Positions 33,229 to 42,766 of a stretch of 64,000 nucleotides of DNA are shown piece by piece; within the stretch, counting starts at the first letter, position 1, and every line of letters starts with the position of its first letter. The notes beneath the pieces were generated by a model. That model was not told the DNA's origin and did not search any database. It was given only the letters and a program-made list of their open reading frames with translations. Made by a program: the position numbers and the translations under genes. Source of the DNA: Actinomycetota bacterium. Its GTDB lineage: Bacteria > Actinomycetota > Geothermincolia > Geothermincolales > RBG-13-55-18. The stretch is taken from assembly GCA_040757835.1 (NCBI GenBank), contig JBFLWJ010000001.1, positions 212,836 to 276,835 on the forward strand, in the 5' to 3' direction.

Positions 33229-34944
33229 GTGTCAAGAAGAAAGAGAGGGGATGCCAGGATTAACCTGGCAGCCCTGCTGCTACTGCTGGGCTTGGGTCTT
33301 ATCGCCTACCGCATGTTCGACCTCCAGATCGTGAAAGCCGACCGCTTCAAGGGCATAGCCGAGGACCAGAGATACCACCTCACCGACCTGGAGCCGCGGC
33401 GCGGCTGCATCCTTGACCGGGACGGCGAGGTCCTGGCCATCAGCAAGGAGGCGTATTCCATCTACGCCACACCCTACCTGGTGGATGACGTACAGCTGGC
33501 GGCGGCGGAGCTCTCCCTGGCGCTTCAGGTGCCGCGCCAGGAACTGGAGGAGAAGCTGCGCTCCGAGGGCGGGTTCGTCTATATAGAGAGGAAGGTGTCG
33601 CCCGAGGTGGCGGAGGAGATAGAGGCGCTGGGCCTGGCCGGTATCGGCCTGGAGAAGGAGAGCAAGAGGTACTATCCGCAGGGGTCGCTGGCGGCGCAGG
33701 TCCTTGGTTTCGTGGGCATGGACAACGTAGGGCTTTCCGGCCTGGAGCTGCAGTACGAATCCGACCTCGCCGGCGTACCCGGGGAGGCGGGGGTGGAGTA
33801 CGACCCGCGCGGCGAACCCATCCCCGGCGTCACCGAGATGATAACCGAGCCCATAGACGGCATCGACATCCAGCTGACCATCGACTCCGAGGTACAGTTC
33901 AAACTCCAGGAACAGCTGATTGCCTCGGTGCAGGAGAGCGGCGCCAAGAGCGGCTCGGGGATAATCATGGACTGCCGCAACGGCGAGATCCTGGCCATGG
34001 CCGTGGTCCCGGACTACGATGCCAACCTGGTCAGCCTGGTGCCCATGGAGATCACCAGGACCCAGCCGGTGACGGACGCTTTCGAGCCCGGCTCGGTGCT
34101 GAAGATACTCACTGCCATGGCCGCCCTGGAGGGGCAGGTGGTGACCCCGGGTTCGGTGATCAACGTGCCGGGCAAGCTGCAGGTGGCCGATTACGAGTTC
34201 ACCGACGACCATGAGATGCCCAAGAGCGACATGACCTTCGCTGAGATCATCGCCTACTCCTCGAACATAGGCACCATCAAGACCGCCCAGGCCCTGGGCA
34301 AGGAAGCGCTGAGCGCCTACATCGCCAAGTGTGGGCTGGGGCAGCTGACGGGGGTGGACTTCCCGGGGGAGAACCCGGGGGTGGTGCTGAACCTGGACAA
34401 GTGGTCGCTCACCTCGCTGCCGACCATCGCCATCGGCCAGGGCATCTCGGTGACGCCGCTGCAGCTGGCGGTGATAACCGGGGCGGTGGCCAACGGCGGC
34501 ACCAGGGTGACCCCCCATTTCCTGCTGCGTAAGATAGGCACGGACATGAGCTCGGAGGGCTACGAGGTGCGCGAGGGGGAGAGGGTCATCTCCGAGAACG
34601 GCGCTGCCTCTCTCCGTTACATCCTGCAGGAAGTGGTGAGGATTGGGACCGGCACCCGCGCCGCCATGACCCTTTACAACTGCGCCGGCAAGACGGGCAC
34701 GGCCATGAAACCTGACCCCACCGGCGGCTACCGCGAGGCCTACATCGCCACCTTTGCCGGGTTCGCCCCCAGCGAGGACCCTGCCCTGGTGGCGGTGATA
34801 ACCCTGGACGAGCCGGGGACGGTCTACGGCGGCCTGGCCTCGGCGCCGTGCTTCTCGCAGGTGATGGAGTTCGCGCTGCAGCGCCTGGAAGTGCCCCCGA
34901 GCATGGAGAAGGTCAACACCAAGGACAGGGTGGTGCAGCAATGA
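33229..34944 (+). CDS. ftsI: Septal peptidoglycan transpeptidase (class B PBP)
   Basis: 571 residues from GTG 33229 behind GAGGAGG; the frame opens earlier at GTG 33160, which lacks a ribosome site. Single N-terminal helix (NLAALLLLLGLGLIAYRMF), dimerisation domain with RGCILDRDGEVLA, transpeptidase domain with FEPGSVLK (nucleophile Ser289), YSSNIG (SxN) and KTGTA (488-492). No PASTA domains follow. Makes septal crosslinks in partnership with FtsW. The stop overlaps murE by ATGA. Several dcw proteins here have basic tails; FtsI's is short. Confidence 0.92.
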   Translation: MSRRKRGDARINLAALLLLLGLGLIAYRMFDLQIVKADRFKGIAEDQRYHLTDLEPRRGCILDRDGEVLAISKEAYSIYATPYLVDDVQLAAAELSLALQVPRQELEEKLRSEGGFVYIERKVSPEVAEEIEALGLAGIGLEKESKRYYPQGSLAAQVLGFVGMDNVGLSGLELQYESDLAGVPGEAGVEYDPRGEPIPGVTEMITEPIDGIDIQLTIDSEVQFKLQEQLIASVQESGAKSGSGIIMDCRNGEILAMAVVPDYDANLVSLVPMEITRTQPVTDAFEPGSVLKILTAMAALEGQVVTPGSVINVPGKLQVADYEFTDDHEMPKSDMTFAEIIAYSSNIGTIKTAQALGKEALSAYIAKCGLGQLTGVDFPGENPGVVLNLDKWSLTSLPTIAIGQGISVTPLQLAVITGAVANGGTRVTPHFLLRKIGTDMSSEGYEVREGERVISENGAASLRYILQEVVRIGTGTRAAMTLYNCAGKTGTAMKPDPTGGYREAYIATFAGFAPSEDPALVAVITLDEPGTVYGGLASAPCFSQVMEFALQRLEVPPSMEKVNTKDRVVQQ

Positions 34945-36434
34945 GGCTGCTGGAGCTGGTTGAGGGACTGGATATGCTGCGCCGCGAGGGCGGAGATGCC
35001 GAGGTGACCGGCATCGCCTACCACTCCCAGCGGGTGCGGGCGGGAGACCTCTTCGTGGCGGTGCCCGGCCACGTCACCGACGGTCATCTATATATAAAGG
35101 AGGCCCTTTCGCGAGGCGCGGCGGCCCTGTTGGTCGCGGAAGGATGGGACGGCGGCGATACCGTCCCCGCCGGGTTCCCGCTACTGAGGGCGGGCGACAC
35201 CCGCCTGGCCATGGCGCTCTTGAGCGACCGCTTCTGGGGGCACCCCAGCGGCAGGCTGAAGCTGGTGGGGATCACCGGCACCAACGGCAAGACCACCACC
35301 GCCCACCTGGTGGAGGCGGCGGCTTCCCGGGCGGGCATGGTCTCCGGGCTCATCGGCACGGTGGTCTACCGCGTGGCCGGGCGTGACCTGCCAGTGGGAC
35401 GTACCACGCCGGAATCCGCCGACCTGCAGGAGATACTGGCCGCCATGGCCGGAGAGGGATGCGAGGTGGCGAGCATGGAGGTATCTTCCCATGCACTTGC
35501 CCTGCGCCGTGTGGACGGTTGCGACTTCGAGGTGGCGGTCTTTACCAACCTCAGCCAGGACCACCTGGATTTCCACACGGACATGGAAGACTATTTCCGC
35601 GCCAAGGAGAGGCTGTTCTTGCCGCGTTCGCGGGGAGGCCTGGAGGCGCGCGCGGCGGTGATAAACGCCGATGACCCGTACGGCGGCCGGCTCGCCGCCG
35701 TCTCGACCGGCAGGGTACTCACCTACGGCACTCTCCCCGGGGCCGGACTGCGGGGGACGCTGCTGGAGGCGGGGCTGAAGAGGAGCCGGGTCGAGGTGGA
35801 ATACGAAGGCGGGCGACACGTGGGGGAGACCGCCCTCACCGGCCGCTTCAACCTCTACAACATACTGGCTTCCATGGGGACCTGCATCATGCTGGGGATG
35901 GAGGCTGGGCCGTCCCTGGAGAGCATACTGTCCCAGCCAGGCGTGGCCGGCAGGTTCCAGGCGGTGGAGGAGGGACAGGACTTCGCGGTCCTGGTGGACT
36001 ACGCCCACACCCCGGATTCGCTGCGCCGCGTTCTCGAGGCGGCGAGGGAGACGACACATGCCCGGGTCATCGCCGTTTTCGGCTGCGGTGGCGACCGCGA
36101 CCGCGGAAAGCGTCCCCTCATGGGAGAGATAGCGGTGACGGCGGCGGACGCGGTCTTTATCACTTCCGACAACCCGCGCAGCGAGGACCCCATGGCCATC
36201 ATCGCGGAGATCGAGGCGGGGGCGAAAGCCGTGGCGGCGGGCTCACCATATGAGGTCGTCGCCGACAGGCGCGCGGCCATAGCGGCGGCCATAGCCGCGG
36301 CTGCGGCCGGCGACGTGGTGGTCATCGCGGGCAAGGGCCACGAGAAGGGGCAGATCTTCGCGGACCGCGTGGTCCCCTTCGACGACGTTGAGGAGGCCAG
36401 GGTTGCCCTGAGAAGGAGGATGAGGCAACGATGA
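34941..36434 (+). CDS. murE: UDP-MurNAc-tripeptide synthetase (meso-DAP type)
   Basis: 497 residues. ATP loop GITGTNGKTTTA near 110, carbamylated-lysine region, and the amino-acid selectivity motif SDNPRSEDP near 410: DNPR is the known signature of meso-diaminopimelate-adding enzymes, whereas lysine enzymes carry other residues. This implies DAP-containing peptidoglycan. The ATGA overlap with ftsI and another with murF couple translation. C-terminal GKGHEKGQ is present. Confidence 0.96.
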   Translation: MRLLELVEGLDMLRREGGDAEVTGIAYHSQRVRAGDLFVAVPGHVTDGHLYIKEALSRGAAALLVAEGWDGGDTVPAGFPLLRAGDTRLAMALLSDRFWGHPSGRLKLVGITGTNGKTTTAHLVEAAASRAGMVSGLIGTVVYRVAGRDLPVGRTTPESADLQEILAAMAGEGCEVASMEVSSHALALRRVDGCDFEVAVFTNLSQDHLDFHTDMEDYFRAKERLFLPRSRGGLEARAAVINADDPYGGRLAAVSTGRVLTYGTLPGAGLRGTLLEAGLKRSRVEVEYEGGRHVGETALTGRFNLYNILASMGTCIMLGMEAGPSLESILSQPGVAGRFQAVEEGQDFAVLVDYAHTPDSLRRVLEAARETTHARVIAVFGCGGDRDRGKRPLMGEIAVTAADAVFITSDNPRSEDPMAIIAEIEAGAKAVAAGSPYEVVADRRAAIAAAIAAAAAGDVVVIAGKGHEKGQIFADRVVPFDDVEEARVALRRRMRQR

Positions 36435-37831
36435 TCCCCATGCACGCGGACGAGATAGCGCGCGCGGCCGGAGCCGTGCTGCTGCCGGAGGGTGGAAGGC
36501 CGGCACGGCCCATATCCCGGGTGAGCACCGACACGCGCACCCTGGAGAGGGGGGCCCTGTTCATAGCCCTGAAGGGAGAGCGCTTCGACGCCCACGACTA
36601 CCTGGACAGGGCCCTGGAGAAGGGGGCGGCGGCGCTGCTGGTCGCGCGCATATCCCCCGAGTTCCTGCGCATGGCGCGCGAGCGGGGGGCGGCGGTGCTG
36701 CGCGCACGCGGAACCGTGGCCGCCATGACCAGGTTGGCGGCATGGCAGCGCGGGTTGAGCACGGCGCGGGTGGTGGCGGTCACCGGCTCGACCGGCAAGA
36801 CCCTGAGCAAGGATTTCATGGCGTCGGTCCTGGCACGGGCAGGCAGGACGGTCTCCTCCCAGGGCAGCTTCAACAACGAGATCGGGGTTCCCCTCACCCT
36901 GCTGTCCCTGCGCAAAGACACTTCTTTCCTGGTGCTGGAGATGGGCTCGCGGGGGAAAGGGCACATCGCGGAGCTGTGCGCGTTCGCGCGGCCGGAGGTG
37001 GGAGTGGTGACCAATATCGGGTGGACGCACATGCAGTTCTTCCGCACCCGCGACAACCTGGCCCGTGCGAAAGGGGAACTCCTGCAGTCCCTGCCCCGCC
37101 GTGGCAGGGCGGTGATCAACGCCGACGACGAATATGCCAAGTTCCTGCGCGGCCTCAGCCCGTGCCCGGTGGTCACCTTCGGGTACTCGCGCGCCGCCGA
37201 CCTGCGGGCGGAGGACGTGCTTGTGGATAAATATGGGAAGGTAGTCTTCACCCTGAGGTCGAAAGGAGGTGGTGTGAAGAAAATCGCTGTGCCGTTGCCC
37301 GGCCGCCACAACGTGGAGAACGCGCTGGCGGCCGCGGCAGTAGGAAAGATCATGGGGGTTGACATGGAAAGCATCGCCGAGGGGATAGCCATGGCGGATA
37401 CGACAGCATGGAGGATGGAGATGATCAGGAAACCGGAGGAGATCACCATCATCAACGACGCCTACAACGCCAACCCCGTGTCCATGCGCTCCGCCCTGAT
37501 GGCCCTGGGAGAGATCTCTCGCCAGAAGAGGGCCATAGCCGTACTGGGCGACATGGGGGAACTGGGACCGGTATCGGAGAAGGCGCACCAGGAAGTGGGG
37601 AAGCAGGCCGTCGACTACGGCACCGATATCCTTATCACCGTGGGCAGGAAATCCCGTAAGACCGCCCAGGCGGCGCGGGAGAAGGGCCTGCCGCGGGGCA
37701 GCGTCTTCACCACCGACGGCGTGGACAAGGCGGCGGAGATACTGCGCGCCATCATCGAGCCGGGAGACGTCGTCCTCATCAAGGGTTCGCGCTTCCTGGG
37801 CCTGGAGAGGCTGGTGGACCTGGTGGCGTAG
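36431..37831 (+). CDS. murF: UDP-MurNAc-tripeptide:D-Ala-D-Ala ligase
   Basis: 466 residues. ATP loop VTGSTGKTLSKD, Mur ligase motifs EMGSRGKGHI and NIGWTHMQFF, PGRHNVENALAAAA, and the MurF-specific YNANPVSMRSAL. It adds D-Ala-D-Ala to UDP-MurNAc-tripeptide, the last cytoplasmic step. The P-loop has LSKD where TTKE/TTTK is usual, a minor variation. Starts with ATGA overlap on murE; the gap to mraY is 74 bp. Confidence 0.95.
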   Translation: MIPMHADEIARAAGAVLLPEGGRPARPISRVSTDTRTLERGALFIALKGERFDAHDYLDRALEKGAAALLVARISPEFLRMARERGAAVLRARGTVAAMTRLAAWQRGLSTARVVAVTGSTGKTLSKDFMASVLARAGRTVSSQGSFNNEIGVPLTLLSLRKDTSFLVLEMGSRGKGHIAELCAFARPEVGVVTNIGWTHMQFFRTRDNLARAKGELLQSLPRRGRAVINADDEYAKFLRGLSPCPVVTFGYSRAADLRAEDVLVDKYGKVVFTLRSKGGGVKKIAVPLPGRHNVENALAAAAVGKIMGVDMESIAEGIAMADTTAWRMEMIRKPEEITIINDAYNANPVSMRSALMALGEISRQKRAIAVLGDMGELGPVSEKAHQEVGKQAVDYGTDILITVGRKSRKTAQAAREKGLPRGSVFTTDGVDKAAEILRAIIEPGDVVLIKGSRFLGLERLVDLVA

Positions 37832-37905
37832 TCGCGGTTGACTTAGAATGGTCGCTTGAGGGACCGGGGGTACCGGTCTCCTGACCGGCAAGGAGGAAGA
37901 TACCC

Positions 37906-38925
37906 TTGCTGAGGGTACTGGCCGCGTTATTGACTGGCCTTATCATCTGCATATTCGGCATGCCCCTGCTCATCGGCTGGCTGCGCAGGCGGGGCATCGG
38001 GCAGTTCATCCGCGAGGACGGGCCCCAGGCCCACCTGGCGAAACAGGGCACTCCCACCATGGGAGGCGTGCTCATCGTCCTCGGTGCGCTGGTGGGCTTC
38101 CTGGCTTGGGCGCAGCAGCTGGAGGCGGGCACGGGGTTCGCCCTGGGGCTGGCCCTGCTCTGCGGCGGGCTGCTGGGTTTTGCCGACGACTACACCAAGT
38201 TGCGCTACGCGCGATCCCTGGGCCTCAAGGGGCGCACCAAGCTGCTGTGGCAGCTGGCCTTGTCCATCGCCCTGGCCTACCTGGCCACGCAGCACTTCGG
38301 GGTGGACACCAAGCTCTACTGGTTCCGCTCGGATGCGGTCATCTGCGACCTCGGCCCCTTGTACTACCTGCTCGTCTTCATCATGATCATCGGGGCCTCC
38401 AACGCGGTGAACCTCACCGATGGACTGGACGGCCTGGCGTCGGGGACGGCCATGCTGGTATTGACCGCGTACATCCTCATCGCTTTCACGCAATTCCGCA
38501 ACCACCAGTACCTCTATTATCACGTGCAGGGCTCGCTGGACATCGCCATCTTCTGCGGGGCGCTCATGGGCAGCTGCATCGGTTTTCTGTGGTGGAACTC
38601 GCCGCCGGCGTATATCTTCATGGGGGACACGGGTTCCCTGGCCCTGGGCTGCAGCCTGGCCACGGTGGCCATACTCTCCAAGACCGAACTGCTGCTGGTG
38701 GTCCTGGGCGGCCTCTTCGTCCTCGAGACCCTATCCGTCGCCATCCAGGTGCTGGTGTACAAGGCCACGCGCAAGAGGGTCTTCCGCATGGCGCCGCTGC
38801 ACCACCATTTCGAACTCAAGGGGTGGTCGGAAGTGACCACGCTCATCAGGTTCTGGGTGGTGGCGGGGTCTTTTGTCGGAGTCGGCTTCATACTTTTCTA
38901 TATAAATTATGTGGGGGGCAAGTAG
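37906..38925 (+). CDS. mraY: Phospho-N-acetylmuramoyl-pentapeptide transferase
   Basis: 339 residues from TTG 37906, positioned 6-7 bp after AAGGAGGAAG; no better ATG is in frame. Polytopic (about ten helices). MraY signatures: KQGTPTMGG, ADDYTKLRYARSLGLKGRTK, the catalytic-aspartate loop NAVNLTDGLDGLA, FMGDTGSLALG and APLHHHFELKGWSE. It forms lipid I on undecaprenyl phosphate. A small hairpin (CCGGT/ACCGG, 37873-37888) sits immediately before the ribosome site. Confidence 0.95.
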   Translation: MLRVLAALLTGLIICIFGMPLLIGWLRRRGIGQFIREDGPQAHLAKQGTPTMGGVLIVLGALVGFLAWAQQLEAGTGFALGLALLCGGLLGFADDYTKLRYARSLGLKGRTKLLWQLALSIALAYLATQHFGVDTKLYWFRSDAVICDLGPLYYLLVFIMIIGASNAVNLTDGLDGLASGTAMLVLTAYILIAFTQFRNHQYLYYHVQGSLDIAIFCGALMGSCIGFLWWNSPPAYIFMGDTGSLALGCSLATVAILSKTELLLVVLGGLFVLETLSVAIQVLVYKATRKRVFRMAPLHHHFELKGWSEVTTLIRFWVVAGSFVGVGFILFYINYVGGK

Positions 38926-40367
38926 TGGAGATGGTCGAGGGGAAAAGAGCACGGGAGCTGCGGGGTATCGACACGGCACTGGTGGTCGGCCTGGGCATCT
39001 CGGGACGGGCCGCCGCGGACCGGCTGTTGCGCGAGGGGATGAGGGTGACCGTCAACGATATCTCCACTACGGAGGATGTGCGCGAGGCGGCCGAGGTATT
39101 GCGGGAACGCGGCGCGGAGAGTGTCCTCGGCAGCCACGACCTCACCCTGCTCGACGGCGTGGACGTGGTGGTAGTGAGCCCGGGCGTGACGCCACGGCTG
39201 CCCCTGCTGCGGGAGGCCGAGGCCAGGTCCATCCCGGTTTGGAGCGAGGTCGAGCTGGCCTGGAGGCTGACCCGCGCCAGGATGGTCGCGGTCACGGGCA
39301 CCAACGGCAAGACCACCACGGTGAGCATGATCGCCTGGATCTGCAACCAGGCCGGCATGCCAGCCGTAGCCGCGGGCAATATCGGCTATCCGCTCATCAC
39401 GGCGGTGGAGGAGGCGGGGGAAGGTACCCTGCTGGTGGCCGAGGTCTCCAGCTTCCAGCTCTCCCATATCGTGGAGTTCCGCCCCGCCGTCGCGGTGCTC
39501 CTGAACATAGGCGAGGACCATTTCGACTGGCATGCGAACATGGACGAGTACGTGGCAGCGAAAGGCCGCATGTGGTTAAACCAGCACGGAGACGACATGG
39601 TGGTATGCAACCTCGACGATGACGCATGCGCGCGGGCCGCGGCCGGTGCTCCCGTGGACGTGCTCTTCTTCTCCATGCGACCGCTCGAACAGGCGGCGGT
39701 GTTCATGAGCGGCGACACCATGTATTTCCGCCAGCCAGGGACGTATGGCGACGGGGAGGCGGCACGGGAGATCATGCCGGCGCGGGAACTGCAGCTGCCC
39801 GGGGACCACAACCTGGAGAACGCCATGGCGGCGGCGGCGGCGGCCATCGCCCTGGGCGTCGATCCGCGGGCGGCGGGAGAAGCCCTCGCGGGCTTCCGCG
39901 CCCTTCCACACCGCCTGCAGTACCTGGGCGAGGCGGGCGGAGCGGCCTTCTACGAGGACTCAAAGGCCACCAACCCCCATGCCGCGCTGCGCGCCCTCGG
40001 CGCCTTCGCGGGGCCGCTGGTGGTCATCCTGGGTGGGAGGAACAAGGGCCTGGGATTCGACGGGCTCGCCGCGGAGCTGATACGCCGTGCGGACCTGGGC
40101 GAGGTGAGGGCGGTATACCTCATCGGCGAGGCGGCCGGCGAGATAGCCGCCGCCTTTGGTGAAGAGAAAGAACGCGTGAAGATGATGGTGGTTCCGGGAC
40201 TGGAGGATGTCTTCGCGGACCTGCCGCGTACCGCGAGGGCCGGGGACACGGTCCTCTTCAGCCCGGCCTGCGCGTCGTTCGACCGCTACCGGGACTACGA
40301 GGAAAGAGGAAGACATTTCCAGGAGTTGTTCGCCGCGTACAGGGCGGGGGGTAGCGACGGTGGGTGA
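38925..40367 (+). CDS. murD: UDP-MurNAc-L-Ala:D-Glu ligase
   Basis: 480 residues from GTG 38925 overlapping the mraY stop by 1 bp (TAGTG) with GGGGGG before it; ATG 38931 is possible. N-terminal dinucleotide-like VVGLGISGRAAADRL, ATP loop VTGTNGKTTTVSM, ASPSNIGYP equivalent AAGNIGYPL, EVSSFQL, LNIGEDHFDWH, and the C-terminal YEDSKATNPHA and SPACASFDRY are all MurD hallmarks. Adds D-glutamate to UDP-MurNAc-L-Ala. Confidence 0.95.
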   Translation: MEMVEGKRARELRGIDTALVVGLGISGRAAADRLLREGMRVTVNDISTTEDVREAAEVLRERGAESVLGSHDLTLLDGVDVVVVSPGVTPRLPLLREAEARSIPVWSEVELAWRLTRARMVAVTGTNGKTTTVSMIAWICNQAGMPAVAAGNIGYPLITAVEEAGEGTLLVAEVSSFQLSHIVEFRPAVAVLLNIGEDHFDWHANMDEYVAAKGRMWLNQHGDDMVVCNLDDDACARAAAGAPVDVLFFSMRPLEQAAVFMSGDTMYFRQPGTYGDGEAAREIMPARELQLPGDHNLENAMAAAAAAIALGVDPRAAGEALAGFRALPHRLQYLGEAGGAAFYEDSKATNPHAALRALGAFAGPLVVILGGRNKGLGFDGLAAELIRRADLGEVRAVYLIGEAAGEIAAAFGEEKERVKMMVVPGLEDVFADLPRTARAGDTVLFSPACASFDRYRDYEERGRHFQELFAAYRAGGSDGG

Positions 40368-41748
40368 GCAGGCGGCGGCGAGGAAAGGGGGCGCCAGGGG
40401 CAAGGAGCCCCCGCGGGCGCTGGTGGAGGCACGGCGGAGGCAGGAGAGGAAGACGACGGCCACGCAAACCGCACCCACGCCGGCCGCGCGCGGGAACAGG
40501 ACCCTGCGCGCCGTCCCGGCGGAGCGGCCGCGGCAGCTCCCTGCGGCAGGAGGACTGACGCGCAACGGATACGGCATCCTCGGCATCTCGCTGATCATGT
40601 TCCTCTACGGCATGGTGATGATATTTTCCGCCAGCTCCGGACTTGCCCTGCACACCTACGGTTCGAGCTATTATTTCCTGGTGCGCCAGGCCATCTGGTT
40701 CGCGGTAGGGCTGGTCGCCCTGGCAGCCCTGGCCTATACCGACTATCACCGCGTGGCGGAGTTCTCCCCCGTGCTCACCGTCATCGCCCTGGCTGCCCTG
40801 GCGGCCGTGCCCTTCATCGGCACCGAGGCCTACGGCAGCAAGCGCTCCATCATCTTCGGGCCCATCGTCATACAGCCTTCGGAGGTCGCCAAGCTGGCCC
40901 TGCTGGTCTTCGCGGTCTATATCTACAGTAAGCGCAAGGACAGGATGGACGACTGGCGCCAGATAATCATGCCCGTCCTGGCGGCGACCGCCATCGCATG
41001 CCTGCTCATCATCCTCGAGCCCGACCTGGGTACCATGCTCGTGGTGGCTATCTCCGTCTACGCGGTATTGTGGCTGGCCGGGACGCCACCGCGCAAGATG
41101 GCCGCGCTGGCGCTGCTGGGGGGATCGGCCACGCTGGTGTTCATCTTCACGTCCGCTTACCGTAAGGCGCGCTTTCTTGCCTTCCTCGACCCCTGGAGCG
41201 CCCCCCGCGAGGGAGGCTTTCACATCATCCAGTCCATGATCGCCCTGGGCTCGGGTAACGTCACCGGGCTGGGGCTGGGTATGAGCCGGCAGAAGTTCTT
41301 CTATCTTCCCAATGCCCACACCGATTTCATCTTTTCCATCATCGGCGAGGAGGCGGGCCTCATCGGGACCCTGTCGGTATTGCTCCTCTTCGCCTGCTTC
41401 ATATACCTCGGGTTCCGCACCGCCAAGGGTGCCCCGGACAGGTTGGGGCGGCTGCTGGCCATGGGGATAACCTGTATGCTGGGGGTACAGGCCTTGATCA
41501 ACATGGGAGCGGCGTCCGGCGTCCTGCCCATAACCGGTATCACGCTGCCGTTTTTCAGTTACGGGGGTTCTTCGCTGGTGATTTGCATGTGCCTTGCAGG
41601 TATACTCATAAACGTCTCCCGCCAGGAAGGCAGGGCGACCGCGGCTTACGATGGGAGGAAAGCGCGTGAACGTGGCGATATGCGGAGGAGGGACCGGAGG
41701 ACATCTCCACCCCCTGCTCGCCCTGGCAGAGGAGCTCGTATCGCATGA
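40360..41748 (+). CDS. ftsW: Septal SEDS glycosyltransferase
   Basis: 462 residues from GTG 40360, overlapping murD by 8 bp. A very basic, disordered N-tail of about 65 residues (ARKGGARGKEPPRALVEARRR) precedes ten predicted helices. SEDS signatures: SASSGLALHTYGSSYYF, the QPSEVAKLALLVF motif, LILEPDLGTMLVV, GFHIIQSMIALGSGNVTGLGLGMS, AHTDFIFSIIGEEAG and LPFFSYGGSSL. It polymerises lipid II into septal glycan with FtsI. Assignment to FtsW rather than RodA follows from its place in the cluster. Confidence 0.93.
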   Translation: MGEQAAARKGGARGKEPPRALVEARRRQERKTTATQTAPTPAARGNRTLRAVPAERPRQLPAAGGLTRNGYGILGISLIMFLYGMVMIFSASSGLALHTYGSSYYFLVRQAIWFAVGLVALAALAYTDYHRVAEFSPVLTVIALAALAAVPFIGTEAYGSKRSIIFGPIVIQPSEVAKLALLVFAVYIYSKRKDRMDDWRQIIMPVLAATAIACLLIILEPDLGTMLVVAISVYAVLWLAGTPPRKMAALALLGGSATLVFIFTSAYRKARFLAFLDPWSAPREGGFHIIQSMIALGSGNVTGLGLGMSRQKFFYLPNAHTDFIFSIIGEEAGLIGTLSVLLLFACFIYLGFRTAKGAPDRLGRLLAMGITCMLGVQALINMGAASGVLPITGITLPFFSYGGSSLVICMCLAGILINVSRQEGRATAAYDGRKARERGDMRRRDRRTSPPPARPGRGARIA

Positions 41749-42766
41749 CGGCGTGGAGGTCACGCTCTACCTGAGCCGCAAGTCCCCGTCCAGCGCCCTA
41801 CTGGAAGGAAAGAGGGTCATACCCCTCGAGGTGAGCGGCTTCGCCCGCCGCCTGGACCCCACAAACCTCAAGGCCTTCATCGCGCTTCTCAAGGCCGTCG
41901 CGGTCTGCCGCCGCGAGATGAAGAAAGATCCCCCGGCGGTGGCTGCCGCATTTGGGGGCTATGCCAGCGTGCCCGGGGCCATCGCCGCGCTCAGCCTGCG
42001 CGTTCCCCTGGTCCTGCACGAGCAGAACGCCATCCCCGGCATGGCCAACCGCATGCTGGCCCCGGTGGCCAGGGTAATCGCCGTCGCCTTCGGGGTGACC
42101 CTGGTCAAGCTCCCAAGATGGAAGAAGAAGGCGGTGGTGACCGGCAACCCCCTGCTCAGGCAGGCGGCCAAGGGGTCGGTAGGGGAGGCGCTGCGGACCT
42201 TCGGCCTGGAGGCCGGGAGAAAGACCCTGGCTGTTGTGGGGGGGAGCCAGGGCGCGGGCACCCTCAACGTGGCGGTGCTCGAGGCGCTGCCCGCGTGGAG
42301 CGGCCGCCGCGACCTGCAGGTTGTCCACGCGGTGGGCAGGGACAAGTACCGGGAATTCATGGAGCAGGCGGCGAAGGTGGACAGCGGCTCCCTCGTCTAC
42401 AAGCCTATAGAGTTCATAGAGCGCATGGACCTCCTCTACCTGGTAGCAGACCTGGTGGTGTGCCGCGCGGGGGCCTCGACCATCGCCGAGCTGGCCGCCG
42501 CGGCGTGCGCGTCGCTCCTGGTGCCCTATCCTTACGCCACCGCGGCACACCAGGACGCCAACGCCGAGGTCCTCGCCAGCGTGGGCGCAGCGGTGGTGGT
42601 GGAGGACCGGCAGCTGGACGGGGACCGTCTAAGCGTGGAGGTGGACGCGCTGTTGGGAGACGTGGAGAGGCTGCGGTGCATGCGCGAAGCGGCGGGAAAG
42701 GTGGGAATACCGGACGCCGCGGCCCGTCTGGCTGGACTGGTACTGGCGCAGACCCGGGAGGCATGA
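41666..42766 (+). CDS. murG: UDP-GlcNAc:lipid I N-acetylglucosaminyltransferase
   Basis: 366 residues from GTG 41666, which lies 7 bp after GGGAGG; ATG 41651 would coincide with the ribosome site. The gene overlaps ftsW by 83 bp. GT28 motifs: GGGTGGHLHPLLALA, GGYASVPG, HEQNAIPGMANR, VTGNPLL, VVGGSQGAGTLN, and the UDP-GlcNAc site CRAGASTIAELAA. Produces lipid II at the inner membrane face. Confidence 0.95.
   Translation: MNVAICGGGTGGHLHPLLALAEELVSHDGVEVTLYLSRKSPSSALLEGKRVIPLEVSGFARRLDPTNLKAFIALLKAVAVCRREMKKDPPAVAAAFGGYASVPGAIAALSLRVPLVLHEQNAIPGMANRMLAPVARVIAVAFGVTLVKLPRWKKKAVVTGNPLLRQAAKGSVGEALRTFGLEAGRKTLAVVGGSQGAGTLNVAVLEALPAWSGRRDLQVVHAVGRDKYREFMEQAAKVDSGSLVYKPIEFIERMDLLYLVADLVVCRAGASTIAELAAAACASLLVPYPYATAAHQDANAEVLASVGAAVVVEDRQLDGDRLSVEVDALLGDVERLRCMREAAGKVGIPDAAARLAGLVLAQTREA

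Noticed and set aside
33280..34941. 553-codon open frame on the minus strand opposite ftsI
   Set aside because: It is a high-GC shadow: low-complexity His/Gly/Arg composition, no domain, and fully overlapped by a clear gene. The same holds for other long antisense frames in the window.
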